Below are positions 7,548 through 16,074 of a DNA stretch of 64,000 nucleotides, piece after piece; positions within the stretch are counted from its first letter, which is position 1, and the number at the start of each line of letters is the position of its first letter. The translations under genes and the position numbers were made by a program. The notes under the pieces were generated by a model. The model was given only the letters and a program-made list of their open reading frames with translations, searched no databases and had not been told where the DNA came from. Source of the stretch: Schauerella aestuarii (GTDB taxonomy: Bacteria > Pseudomonadota > Gammaproteobacteria > Burkholderiales > Burkholderiaceae_B); NCBI RefSeq assembly GCF_009866805.1, contig NZ_SIZW01000043.1, positions 186,001 through 250,000 on the forward strand, in the 5' to 3' direction.

Positions 7548-8525
7548 ATGGGCCGTTTGACGAAGTTTCTTGCCCTCGGCTTGCTGGTGCTTGCTGTCGT
7601 GTTGGGCATCGTGGCGTATCAGCTGGCGGTAGCGCCCGCGCCCGTCGTGGTTGCGCCAGCCGAACCCTTGGCCCCGTTGGCGAGGCGCGACGCTGCCCCG
7701 ACCTTTGGCGTATTGGTTGCCACCAAAGCGCTGCCCGCAGGCGGGCTCATCGCAGCCGATGCACTCGAAGTGGTGCAGTGGCCAGTCTCTCCGGCACACG
7801 GTTTTGTATCGGCCGATGGCGTGGTGGGTAAACGTCTGCGGCACGACGTGGCTCAGGGCGAGCCGATCACCGCGGGCGCGTTGGCTGTCGGTCTGGCGAC
7901 CTATCTCGAACCTGGCCAGCGGGCCGTGTCGATTCCCGTGGATGACGTGATCGGGGCGTCGCATCGTGTGGTGCCCGGCGATTACGTCGATCTGTTCTTC
8001 ATGCTCGACAAGGGGCAGGAAATTCAAGGTGCGCAAACGCGCCTGCTGCAGTCGAAGGTGCGCGTATTGGCCTATGGCGAGGCCTCGGTCGATGGTCCGC
8101 TCAGTACAGAGGGTGCCGCCGCCGCATCCGGTCAAACCCAGGGCGCACGTACCGCGATGCTGGCCGTGCCCATCGAGCAAGTGAATGAGTTGTTGTTGGC
8201 GCTTAAACAAGGCCGGCTGCAAATGGCGTTGCGTAATCCGAATGACGAGCTCACAGCAGATCGCACTTTGTTTGCCGAACGCCGTCCCGTCCTGGCGCCG
8301 CGCAAGGATCTGTCGGCTGCAGACAAGGCGCGTATCGATACGCCGTCCAATGCCGCTTATGCCGGCGATAGCTTGATGCAGTTGCAAGCGCTTGCAGTCA
8401 CACAGCCTGCATCGGTGGCTGCCGCAACGCCTGCGCCCAGTGCGGCGCGCACGTCGAATACCCCGGCGCGAGGCCGGACGATCCAGATCATCCGGGGCAG
8501 CGCCTCGGAAACCGTACCTTATTAA
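7548..8525 (+). CDS. cpaB: Flp pilus assembly protein CpaB/RcpC
   Basis: The product is 325 residues. An N-terminal membrane anchor is followed by an SAF-like region (VLVATKALPAGGLIAAD) and the RcpC core (GQRAVSIPVDDVIGASHRVV, PGDYVDLFF). The C-terminus is Ala/Pro/Thr-rich. CpaB is a periplasmic protein thought to link the CpaC secretin to the cell wall. ATG 7548 is chosen because AGGAG lies 10 bases upstream and it begins the hydrophobic anchor. It lies 13 bases after the pseudopilin gene, in line with the usual cpaB-cpaC order. Confidence 0.92.
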   Translation: MGRLTKFLALGLLVLAVVLGIVAYQLAVAPAPVVVAPAEPLAPLARRDAAPTFGVLVATKALPAGGLIAADALEVVQWPVSPAHGFVSADGVVGKRLRHDVAQGEPITAGALAVGLATYLEPGQRAVSIPVDDVIGASHRVVPGDYVDLFFMLDKGQEIQGAQTRLLQSKVRVLAYGEASVDGPLSTEGAAAASGQTQGARTAMLAVPIEQVNELLLALKQGRLQMALRNPNDELTADRTLFAERRPVLAPRKDLSAADKARIDTPSNAAYAGDSLMQLQALAVTQPASVAAATPAPSAARTSNTPARGRTIQIIRGSASETVPY

Positions 8526-8544
8526 ATGTTGTAGTAGGTGAAAA

Positions 8545-9999
8545 ATGCGTAGGGCAGCACAGGGGATCGGCAGGGTGGCGCGCGCGAGCGGCGGCACGAC
8601 GTGGGCGATTGCGGCGGTAACTGCGGCCGCGCTCTTCGCGCACACGGCATCATGGAGCCAGACTGCACCGCAGTCCAATGCGCGGCGTGCGGCGACACCC
8701 GCCGTGGCTACGCCTGTCGCCGCAGGTGCGGTGGCATCGCAGACTCAAGCGCCCCGTACCATCGATGTGCCCGTACGCGGCAATGTTCCCTTGACGCTTT
8801 CGGGTGCGCCGGCGCGTATCGCCGTGGGTGATCCCGAGGTCGCGGATGTGCAGGTGCTATCCGGCGAGGGCGGTCGTGCGGGAAGCGTATTAATCGTGGG
8901 CAAGAAGCCGGGCGCGACCACCTTGCGGGTATGGCAGCGCGGAAGCGCGGCGCCTGACGTCTGGACCCTGCGGGTGTCGGGCGATATCGAGCAGGCACTT
9001 GCCGCGCGTGGAATCGAAACCGGCATCACGACCGATCATGGCGGTGGAAAAAGCGTGATGAGCGGACGCGCGACCTCCGCCCAAAGTCATGAAGCCGCGC
9101 GTCTGGCTGCCGCGCAGGCGAGCGGCGGCGCCGATAACGTGGTCGATCTCTCGAATCTGGATACCGGCGGCGTGGTACAGGTTGAAGTCAAGGTGGTCGA
9201 GGTGTCGCGATCCGCGCTGAAGGAAGTGGGGGTGAGCTTTGGCCGCAATAACGGGCCGTGGCAAATTCAGTCCGGCGTAGGTGAGTTCCCTACCGCTGGT
9301 GTCGGTTCCGTGTTACAGAATGGCTTCAACGTCCTCTATGGCACCAATGGCGTGAATGCGACGTTGCGATTGCTCCAGACCAATGGTATGGCGCGCATTC
9401 TGGCGGAGCCCACTCTTCTCGCCCTGTCGGGGCAAAGCGCGAGTTTTCTAGCCGGTGGAGAAATTCCGATTCCGGAGTCCGGGGGGCTGGGTACTACTTC
9501 GGTGAGTTATAAGCCTTTTGGCATCGGATTGACTGTAACGCCGACGGTGTTGTCGCGCGACCGCATCGCGTTGAAGGTTGCGCCAGAGGCAAGTGAACTC
9601 GACTTCGTGAACGCAATTCCTATCGTTAACGGAAATCAGACCTCCGTCATTCCTGCCATACGCACCCGCCGCGCCGATACGATGGTGGAGCTTGGCGACG
9701 GCGAGAGCTTCGTCATCAGCGGATTGGTATCGCGGCAGACCACGGCCGCCGTGGAAAAAATTCCCTTGCTGGGCGATCTGCCCATCATCGGCGCTTTCTT
9801 TCGCAGCATGCGTTACTCGCAGGAAGATCGCGAACTTGTGATTCTGGTCACGCCGCGCCTCGTTCGCCCGATCGCGCGCGGGGTGACGTTGCCTTTACCT
9901 GGCGCCGCGCAAGAGCGCAGCGACACGGCCTTCAATGCCTGGGGTAATTATCTGCTCGGTCCGATCGGTGGCGAGCAGATGCCCGGATTTTCTCGGTGA
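8545..9999 (+). CDS. cpaC: Outer-membrane secretin CpaC/RcpA of the tad pilus
   Basis: The product is 484 residues. A signal sequence is followed by a pilus/BON-type N domain (TIDVPVRGNVPLTL, then VGDPEVADVQV) and the secretin core. In the core, ARILAEPTLLALSGQSASFL and FVISGLVSRQTT, followed by KIPLLGDLPIIGAFFRS, are the conserved secretin signature. It should form the outer-membrane channel for the Flp pilus. The gene ends in TGA at 9997-9999, overlapping a possible GTG start of cpaE. Confidence 0.94.
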   Translation: MRRAAQGIGRVARASGGTTWAIAAVTAAALFAHTASWSQTAPQSNARRAATPAVATPVAAGAVASQTQAPRTIDVPVRGNVPLTLSGAPARIAVGDPEVADVQVLSGEGGRAGSVLIVGKKPGATTLRVWQRGSAAPDVWTLRVSGDIEQALAARGIETGITTDHGGGKSVMSGRATSAQSHEAARLAAAQASGGADNVVDLSNLDTGGVVQVEVKVVEVSRSALKEVGVSFGRNNGPWQIQSGVGEFPTAGVGSVLQNGFNVLYGTNGVNATLRLLQTNGMARILAEPTLLALSGQSASFLAGGEIPIPESGGLGTTSVSYKPFGIGLTVTPTVLSRDRIALKVAPEASELDFVNAIPIVNGNQTSVIPAIRTRRADTMVELGDGESFVISGLVSRQTTAAVEKIPLLGDLPIIGAFFRSMRYSQEDRELVILVTPRLVRPIARGVTLPLPGAAQERSDTAFNAWGNYLLGPIGGEQMPGFSR

Positions 10000-10004
10000 C
10001 GCGT

Positions 10005-11342
10005 ATGAAGACCCATACCAAAGAGATCGTCGGTTTACAGAAATCGGGAGCGATGCTGTTTTGCTCCAGCGACAACGTGGTGGCCGCGCGCCTTGCCGAA
10101 GCGCTGGGCGATGTGGGCATGCTGGTGCAGGAAGTGCCGTCGACCGAAGCCCTGGCGCGGCGCCTGGGCGAACTGAGCCCCAAGGCCGTCTTTCTGGACT
10201 TCACCTTGCAGGCCGACGAGCCGGGCAAGCTGTTGCGTTCGGCGGACCTCGCCCGGCTGCTTGCACGTGTGGCGCCCACAGTGCCGCGCATCGCGGTGGG
10301 CATGTTGGCCCAGCCGCAGGGCACGCTCGCGGCCATGCGCGCCGGCTTGACCGAGTTCGTGGATCCGTTTTCGTCGCCGGATGAAGTGCACGAGGTGGTG
10401 CTGCGGTTGTTGCAGGGCACCGAGCAATTGGATGACAAGCCTACTGCGCATCGCAGCGTGTTGTTGTTGGGCGCGCGTGCCGGGGTGGGCACCAGCACGA
10501 TGGCCGTGCATCTGGCCGGTATTCTGCAGGAGCGTCTGGCTCAGTCTGCGATCACACGCAATGGTGCGGCCGATCGGCCGATGCGCGGTCCTGTCGTCAC
10601 GGGAAGCGCGTTGCCGCTCGCGGATCGCGTCGGCATCATGGATCTGGGCTGGCCCGTGGGCGACTGCCAGCTTTATTTGAATGTGAGCAGTGAGTTCGAC
10701 GTGGTGGAGGCGGTTCGCAATCTGCGCCGTCTCGATGCCACGCTGCTCACGTCTGCCCTGGCGCATACCGATAGCGGTGTGAGTGTGGTGTCGCTGCCGC
10801 GCGATATGGCCGCCATGCGCGAAGTCTCACAACCCGATTCGCTGTTGCTCTTCGATCGGCTGCGTCACCATTTCGGCTTTCTGCTGGCCGACGCAGGCGG
10901 CTTCAATCATCCCGAGTTCGTGGCCGGTCTGGCGCGCGGCGCGCAGCAAACCTGGCTGGTTACCGACCAGAGCGTGGGATCGCTGGTCTCGCTTGCCGGC
11001 GTGATCAAGGAGTTGACCGCCCAGCATGTCGATCTCAGCCATCTGCGCCTGGTCGTCAATAAATACGACGAGCGTTACGGCATGACTGCACAGCAGATTG
11101 CAGAGCGCTTCGGCATCCAACTGGTGGGCACATTGCCCGATCGCACCTTGCAGCTCGTCGTTTGCACCAACCAGGGCAAGCTTTTGCATGAGGTATCCGA
11201 GCGCGATGCGTACGTGCGCGCCCTGCAGCAGATCGCCGACATGATGACGGCGGATTTCCTGGCGCCCAACGCAAAGGGCAATTGGCTCTCCGGCTGGCTG
11301 CCTGGCGTGCACCGCCGGCTGGTCACGCCAAACAACCATTGA
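10005..11342 (+). CDS. cpaE: Tad pilus localisation ATPase CpaE/TadZ
   Basis: The product is 445 residues. A receiver-like N-terminal domain (residues about 15-135) precedes a MinD/ParA-like ATPase with the deviant P-loop GARAGVGTST near residue 146. The stretch VGIMDLGWPVGDCQLYLN follows. TadZ/CpaE proteins target the pilus machine to a cell pole. ATG 10005 is preferred because GGTGA sits 5 bases upstream; GTG 9996 in the same frame overlaps the cpaC stop. The ATPase domain lacks the canonical signature Lys seen in true ParA, as is common in TadZ. Confidence 0.9.
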   Translation: MKTHTKEIVGLQKSGAMLFCSSDNVVAARLAEALGDVGMLVQEVPSTEALARRLGELSPKAVFLDFTLQADEPGKLLRSADLARLLARVAPTVPRIAVGMLAQPQGTLAAMRAGLTEFVDPFSSPDEVHEVVLRLLQGTEQLDDKPTAHRSVLLLGARAGVGTSTMAVHLAGILQERLAQSAITRNGAADRPMRGPVVTGSALPLADRVGIMDLGWPVGDCQLYLNVSSEFDVVEAVRNLRRLDATLLTSALAHTDSGVSVVSLPRDMAAMREVSQPDSLLLFDRLRHHFGFLLADAGGFNHPEFVAGLARGAQQTWLVTDQSVGSLVSLAGVIKELTAQHVDLSHLRLVVNKYDERYGMTAQQIAERFGIQLVGTLPDRTLQLVVCTNQGKLLHEVSERDAYVRALQQIADMMTADFLAPNAKGNWLSGWLPGVHRRLVTPNNH

Positions 11343-11351
11343 GGATGGCCG

Positions 11352-12710
11352 ATGATCATGAGCGCTGCAGTGGAATTTAGCGACGGAAACGGCTTCGGTT
11401 CGAGCGATCGTTTCCAGGAGATCAAAGGAGCGGCATATGAGCACCTCTTGTCACGCATCGAAGAGCTCGGTGCCGAGTTCGGGCGTTGGACGCGTGAGGC
11501 AATCCAGGAATTCGTCGGGATCGAGGTGGCGGGCTTCGTACGTCAGCGACGCTTGCCCATCAATCAGGAGGAGATTCGTGCGATTGCTTCCGCGCTGACC
11601 AAAGAGTTGGCGGGGCTGGGACCGTTGGAAGATCTGCTCTCGGATCCCGCCGTGGAGGATATTCTGATCAACGGTTTCAACAATGTTTTCGTGTCGCGCC
11701 GCGGCGTCCTGCAGCGTGAAGAGTTGCGTTTTACCGATAACCAGCACGTGCTGCGGATCGTGCGCCGGATTCTTGCGCCGCTCGGGCGCCGGCTGGACGA
11801 GTCCGCACCGATGGTGGATGCGCGCCTGCCCGATGGCGGACGGCTGAACGTGGTCATCGAGCCGCTGGCGGTCGACGGTCCCATGGTGTCGATTCGAAAG
11901 TTTCGGCAAGATCCGCTCAAGCCCAATGACCTGCTGACGCTGGGCACGTTCGACGAATCGGTGTTCGCCTTGCTCAATGCGGCGGTTCGCAGCCGATGCA
12001 ATATCCTGGTATCAGGCGGCACGAGCTCGGGCAAGACGTCGTTGTTGAATGCGCTGGCCTTCTTCATCCCCGAAACCGAGCGCGTCGTGACGGTGGAAGA
12101 CACGGCCGAACTGTCGCTCAATCATCCTCATGTGGTGCGACTGGAATCGCGGCAGGGGGGCTTCGATGGCACAGGCCTCGTCTCGATTCGCGACCTGATC
12201 CGCAACAGCTTGCGGATGCGGCCCGATCGCGTGGTGGTGGGCGAGGTGCGCGGTGCTGAAGTGCTCGACATGCTGCAAGCCATGAACACCGGTCATGAAG
12301 GATCGATGGGCACCATTCACGCCAACTCGCCGCGCGAATGCCTGTACCGGATCGAGATGCTTGCCGGGTTCGCTGGATTTCAAGGCAGCGAGGATAGCCT
12401 GCGCCGCCAGATCTCCAGCGCGATCGATTTCATCGTGCAAATCGGCCGCCTGCCCAACGGCAAACGCCGCGTGCTTTCCGTCACCGAAGTGACCGGCATG
12501 GGCGACGGTGTGATCGCCACGCAGGAGTTGTTCAAGCACGAGAGCTTCGCCACCCCCGATGGCGACGAAAGCGATCGTTGGGCGAGCCTGGGTATTCAAC
12601 CCCACACACCCAAGCTGGCGAAGTATCGCGAGCAAGTGCGGGCCGAGCGTGATGCGGCCGAAGCCCCCGACGACTCGGGTGGCGGCGGCTTTTGGGGCAG
12701 GCGGCGCTGA
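11352..12710 (+). CDS. cpaF: Tad pilus secretion ATPase CpaF/TadA
   Basis: The product is 452 residues of the type II/IV secretion ATPase family. An N-terminal domain ([20 protein letters not shown]) precedes Walker [10 protein letters not shown] near residue 222. An Asp box follows at TVEDTAEL, a Walker B-like stretch at [12 protein letters not shown] near 296, and a His box at [13 protein letters not shown]. It powers pilus extension, and in some tad systems retraction as well, on the cytoplasmic face with TadB and TadC. It ends in TGATG, overlapping the tadB start by one base. Confidence 0.95.
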   Translation: MIMSAAVEFSDGNGFGSSDRFQEIKGAAYEHLLSRIEELGAEFGRWTREAIQEFVGIEVAGFVRQRRLPINQEEIRAIASALTKELAGLGPLEDLLSDPAVEDILINGFNNVFVSRRGVLQREELRFTDNQHVLRIVRRILAPLGRRLDESAPMVDARLPDGGRLNVVIEPLAVDGPMVSIRKFRQDPLKPNDLLTLGTFDESVFALLNAAVRSRCNILVSGGTSSGKTSLLNALAFFIPETERVVTVEDTAELSLNHPHVVRLESRQGGFDGTGLVSIRDLIRNSLRMRPDRVVVGEVRGAEVLDMLQAMNTGHEGSMGTIHANSPRECLYRIEMLAGFAGFQGSEDSLRRQISSAIDFIVQIGRLPNGKRRVLSVTEVTGMGDGVIATQELFKHESFATPDGDESDRWASLGIQPHTPKLAKYREQVRAERDAAEAPDDSGGGGFWGRRR

Positions 12711-13651
12711 TGGCGCTCGCCATCACCCTAGCCGCATTGGCGCTCATCGCCTTGATGGGCGGCGCGCTGTTGTGGCGCACGGCCGGCACGCGCGCCCAGA
12801 AGGCGGCTGGGGCCAGATTCATCGACGATCGCCTGGCTACGCGGCATGCGGCCAGCCCGGCAGCCGCCGAGCCGAAGGCGGCGGCGAGTGCTGTCCAGAA
12901 GAAGCGGTCGGGTTTCCGGCTGCGGTGGTGGGATCGTTTGCTGGCGCGTGCCGGCATTGTGCCCAGTCGTGCGTTTTATATTCGGGTGCTGGCGGTCTTG
13001 CTGGTTGCGCCGCTGATTGCAGCCCTGCTGGCGTCACCCCTGGCGGGTGCGGTCGTATTGCTGTGTGCCTGCCTCGCCACCGTCTTTGCGATCTGGCTGC
13101 GTGCCGACAGCCGCCGCCGCCGCATCGTCGAGCAGCTTCCCGACTTTCTCGACGGGATGGTGCGCCTGATCACGATCGGCAACAGCATGCCGGCGGCTTT
13201 TCAGGAGGCGGCCAAGGCCGCCAATGCACCGCTGTCGGACGTGTTGGCGCGTGCAGTGAGCCAAACGCGCTCGGGCAAGGAACTCGATGTGGCGCTTACG
13301 CAAGTGGCCAAGCACTACGGCATTGCCGAGCTCCAGCTGATCGCGGCAATCATTGCGGTCGCGATGCGGTTTGGGGGGCGCAGCGACCACGTGCTCGATC
13401 GCATGGCGGCGTTCATTCGCGATATCGAACAGGCCCGCAACGAGCTGGTGGCAATGTCCGCCGAAGTGAGATTGTCGGCCTGGGTGTTGGCGCTGCTGCC
13501 CGTGTTCATCGCGGGGTTCATCGTGACCTTCAACACGCAATTGTTCATGACGATGTATGAGGACGACCTGGGCTACAAGATGCTCGTAGGCGCGTTCATC
13601 CTGCAGATCGTCGGATCGTATTGGCTGTATCGCATGGCAAAGTCGATTTGA
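12710..13651 (+). CDS. tadB: Tad inner-membrane platform protein TadB
   Basis: The product is 313 residues of the GspF-like fold: an N-terminal membrane helix, a cytoplasmic region, two central membrane segments, the T2SSF domain (about residues 135-270, with LPDFLDGMVRLITIGNSMP) and C-terminal helices. ATG 12710 overlaps the cpaF stop as TGATG, which implies translational coupling. With TadC it forms the platform that engages CpaF and the pilins. Confidence 0.92.
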   Translation: MALAITLAALALIALMGGALLWRTAGTRAQKAAGARFIDDRLATRHAASPAAAEPKAAASAVQKKRSGFRLRWWDRLLARAGIVPSRAFYIRVLAVLLVAPLIAALLASPLAGAVVLLCACLATVFAIWLRADSRRRRIVEQLPDFLDGMVRLITIGNSMPAAFQEAAKAANAPLSDVLARAVSQTRSGKELDVALTQVAKHYGIAELQLIAAIIAVAMRFGGRSDHVLDRMAAFIRDIEQARNELVAMSAEVRLSAWVLALLPVFIAGFIVTFNTQLFMTMYEDDLGYKMLVGAFILQIVGSYWLYRMAKSI

Positions 13652-13662
13652 GTGTGGCACCG

Positions 13663-14655
13663 ATGACAATGACGGGATCGAATCTGCTGTTCGTCGTGGC
13701 CTTGCTGCTGATGGCGCTGGCCGCCATTACGCTTGCCGCCGGCATCTGGATTCGGCAGGCGCGGCAGGGCCGTAATCGCCGCGTGGTCGATCGGGCACTG
13801 GCGGCGCGCGAGTCGCGTCGTGCCGACGCGGTCGATGCGGTACCCGATGGCGATGGCCGGATGGCGGCCGCCATCCGTGCCGCCGAACGATTGGGTGCCC
13901 GCCTGGAACGTGGCCGCTGGTCGGATGCGCTCCTGGCCGGCGAAGATCGTGAGCTGATCGACATGTGCGGCTTTGCCGATATGGCCCGGGCACGCGCGTG
14001 GTTCATCGTCGCCAGAGTGGCTGCGATTGTGGTGCTGTGCGTGGTGGCGATGGTGGAGCGGCACACCTGGCTGAGCGTGTTGCCGCCGGGCCTGCGCAGC
14101 CTGACCGCGCTGTTCTTCGGTTTTGCGTTGGGCTACATGCTGCCGAAATGGACGATCTCGCGCCGCGCCAAAAGACGCCGTCTCGCAGCGGATGAGGAAC
14201 TGCCGCTGCTGATCGATCTGCTGCGTCTCCTGCAGGGCGTGGGCCTGTCCATCGATCAAAGCCTGCAAGTGATCACGACCGAATTCGCGCACGTCTTGCC
14301 GGTGCTCACGTCCGAGTTGCGCATCGCCGTCGATTTGCACAGCCGGGGGCGTACGCGCGAGCAGTCGCTGCAACGCCTGGCGACGAGTTTCGAGAACGAC
14401 GATCTGCAGGCCATCTGCCGCTTGATCGTACAGGTCGACCGTCATGGCGGCGCGGTGCAGGAACCGCTGCAGCGGTTTGCCGAACGCGTGCGCGACAAAC
14501 GGCGCATGGGATTGAAAGAAAAAATCGGACGCCTCACCGTCAAGATGACGGGCGTCATGGTGGTCACGCTGTTGCCGGCGTTGATGATCGTGACGGGCGG
14601 TGCAGGCTTGATTGCGGTACTGCGCGGGATGTCGCGCGTATCGGGAGGATTTTGA
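13663..14655 (+). CDS. tadC: Tad inner-membrane platform protein TadC
   Basis: The product is 330 residues and a paralogue of TadB. It has an N-terminal helix, a basic stretch (RQGRNRRVVDR), paired central membrane segments and a T2SSF domain (DEELPLLIDLLRLLQGVGLS onward). Its C-terminal helices end at LIAVLRGMSRVSGGF. The start is uncertain: ATG 13663 begins just before the hydrophobic helix, while GTG 13654 and ATG 13669 are in the same frame. The ribosome site is weak, so coupling to TadB translation is likely. Its stop overlaps the tadD ATG. Confidence 0.9.
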   Translation: MTMTGSNLLFVVALLLMALAAITLAAGIWIRQARQGRNRRVVDRALAARESRRADAVDAVPDGDGRMAAAIRAAERLGARLERGRWSDALLAGEDRELIDMCGFADMARARAWFIVARVAAIVVLCVVAMVERHTWLSVLPPGLRSLTALFFGFALGYMLPKWTISRRAKRRRLAADEELPLLIDLLRLLQGVGLSIDQSLQVITTEFAHVLPVLTSELRIAVDLHSRGRTREQSLQRLATSFENDDLQAICRLIVQVDRHGGAVQEPLQRFAERVRDKRRMGLKEKIGRLTVKMTGVMVVTLLPALMIVTGGAGLIAVLRGMSRVSGGF

Positions 14656-15578
14656 TGTTGACACGACTCCGAACCGGCGGACGTATCGCCCTCATGAGCG
14701 GCGCGCTTGCGCTGCTTGCCGCGTGCCAAAGCAATGGCGACGGCATGTCGGCCTGGCGGGTGATGCAGGAACAACAGGCGCAACAGGCGGCGCTGCAGCA
14801 GCAGGAACGCGACGACGATCGGGCGCAGGCGAAATCGCAGCCGCAGCTGATGCTGTCGTTGATTCGCGAGACGCAGGCGCAAGGCCGGCACTTCGCGTCG
14901 ATGGCCTACATCGATGCCTACATCCAGCAGTTCGGGGCCAATCCCGAAGTGAATCTGCTGCGCGCCGATGCCTTGCGTTTGACGGGCCAGCGGGCTGAAA
15001 GCGAACAGGCCTATCGCGCCTTGCTGGGTGGCGCACAGCAAGCCCGGGCGTGGCACGGCCTCGGGCTGCTGGCCGCGTCACAAGGCAATTTCGCGCAAGC
15101 GACGGACGATCTCGGGCGAGCGGCGCAGTTGATGCCCACGCAAGCCGATGTGCTGAGCGATCTGGGCTTTGCACGCATCCGCAATGGCGATATCGCGGGT
15201 GCGCGGGTACCGTTGGGTCAGGCGGCCGAGTTGGCGCCGGGCAATGCCAAGGCACTGGCCAATCTTGCGTTGCTGCTCACGCTTGAGGGTGAGCCCGCTC
15301 GGGCGCAGGCCATCATGGATCGCGCCGGCTTGAGCGCGGCGGCACGCGAGCAGGTGGGAGTGCTGGCACGCGAAGCGCAGTTGCGGCGCGCACAAGCCGC
15401 CATCCCCATCGCGGCCGTGGCACCGCAAACCGTACGCGCTGCCAGCGGCATCAGTGCCGCTGGCGCCACCGCTCCGGTTGTGCGCAATCGCGATGTGCCC
15501 ACGCCGTCAAGCCGCGCGCCCCTGGCCGCCACGGCAGTGCGCGACGGCGGGCTTGACCATGGGAGGCTGGTGCAATGA
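14655..15578 (+). CDS. tadD: TPR lipoprotein TadD
   Basis: The product is 307 residues. A lipobox LLAAC is followed by a Gln-rich coil and three or so tetratricopeptide-like repeats (for example NPEVNLLRADALRLTGQRAE and PTQADVLSDLGFARIRNGD). TadD is an outer-membrane pilotin-like protein needed for secretin assembly. ATG 14655 overlaps the tadC stop as TGATG and has GGAGG at 14644-14648. The C-terminal 70 residues are Ala/Val/Pro-rich and low complexity. Confidence 0.9.
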   Translation: MLTRLRTGGRIALMSGALALLAACQSNGDGMSAWRVMQEQQAQQAALQQQERDDDRAQAKSQPQLMLSLIRETQAQGRHFASMAYIDAYIQQFGANPEVNLLRADALRLTGQRAESEQAYRALLGGAQQARAWHGLGLLAASQGNFAQATDDLGRAAQLMPTQADVLSDLGFARIRNGDIAGARVPLGQAAELAPGNAKALANLALLLTLEGEPARAQAIMDRAGLSAAAREQVGVLAREAQLRRAQAAIPIAAVAPQTVRAASGISAAGATAPVVRNRDVPTPSSRAPLAATAVRDGGLDHGRLVQ

Positions 15579-15700
15579 CCGTCATCCTGTATCGACCGGC
15601 GGCGCCTGGCGTCACGCTACCCGTGGCGCGTCAGGCGCTTGCCGCGAACGACGACTTTTTCCATGACCGCCCACCGGGCAAAGCGGAGACCCTGTCATGA
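15575..15700 (+). CDS. 41-residue micro-ORF in the tad operon
   Basis: It is a short reading frame wedged exactly between tadD and the DUF3613 gene. ATG 15575 overlaps the tadD TGA as ATGA, and the TGA at 15698-15700 overlaps the next ATG at 15697 in the same way. A strong GGGAGG at 15561-15566 precedes it at good spacing. The peptide starts MTVILYRPAAPGVTLPVARQ; it is soluble-looking with no membrane helix and ends KAETLS. I recognise no family. Both overlaps and the ribosome site argue for real translation; it may also act as a coupling leader for the DUF3613 gene. Confidence 0.6.
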   Translation: MTVILYRPAAPGVTLPVARQALAANDDFFHDRPPGKAETLS

Positions 15701-16074
15701 TTCATTTCCGAGTTTCGCCGCCAACCGCCTGCGCGTTGATTGCGGCGACCGTGGCAACGCTTGCCGGCATCGGCTCGGCCCAGGCGCAACAACAGGCGCC
15801 GGGGTCGCCCGCGACGGCCGCCAGTGCTGGCGTGGTTCGCGCCGTGCCGCCCGCTACCCCCGCACCTGCACCGGCAGCCGTGCCTGCGGACGAGGTGGGC
15901 ACCACGACGCGCGCGCTGCTTGCCGCGCAGGCCGACGGCCGTCGCGCCGGCAACACGCTGCTGATCCCCGGTGCGGTCGCAACCGCCTCCTGGAACCGGT
16001 ATATCGAAAGCTTTACGCATCCGATTCCCGAGTTCTACAAAGAACGCGTCGAAGACGGCGGGAACAAGCAATGA
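15697..16074 (+). CDS. DUF3613 periplasmic protein of the tad locus
   Basis: The product is 125 residues. The signal peptide ends near IGSAQA, then a Gln/Ala/Pro-rich linker and a C-terminal DUF3613-type core (TTTRALLAAQADGRRAGN, ASWNRYIESFTHPIPEFY). The family is of unknown function and is found next to tadD and tadG in Burkholderiales. It overlaps both neighbours by 4 bases (ATGA), placing it firmly inside the operon. A periplasmic accessory role in pilus assembly is inference. Confidence 0.8.
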   Translation: MIHFRVSPPTACALIAATVATLAGIGSAQAQQQAPGSPATAASAGVVRAVPPATPAPAPAAVPADEVGTTTRALLAAQADGRRAGNTLLIPGAVATASWNRYIESFTHPIPEFYKERVEDGGNKQ

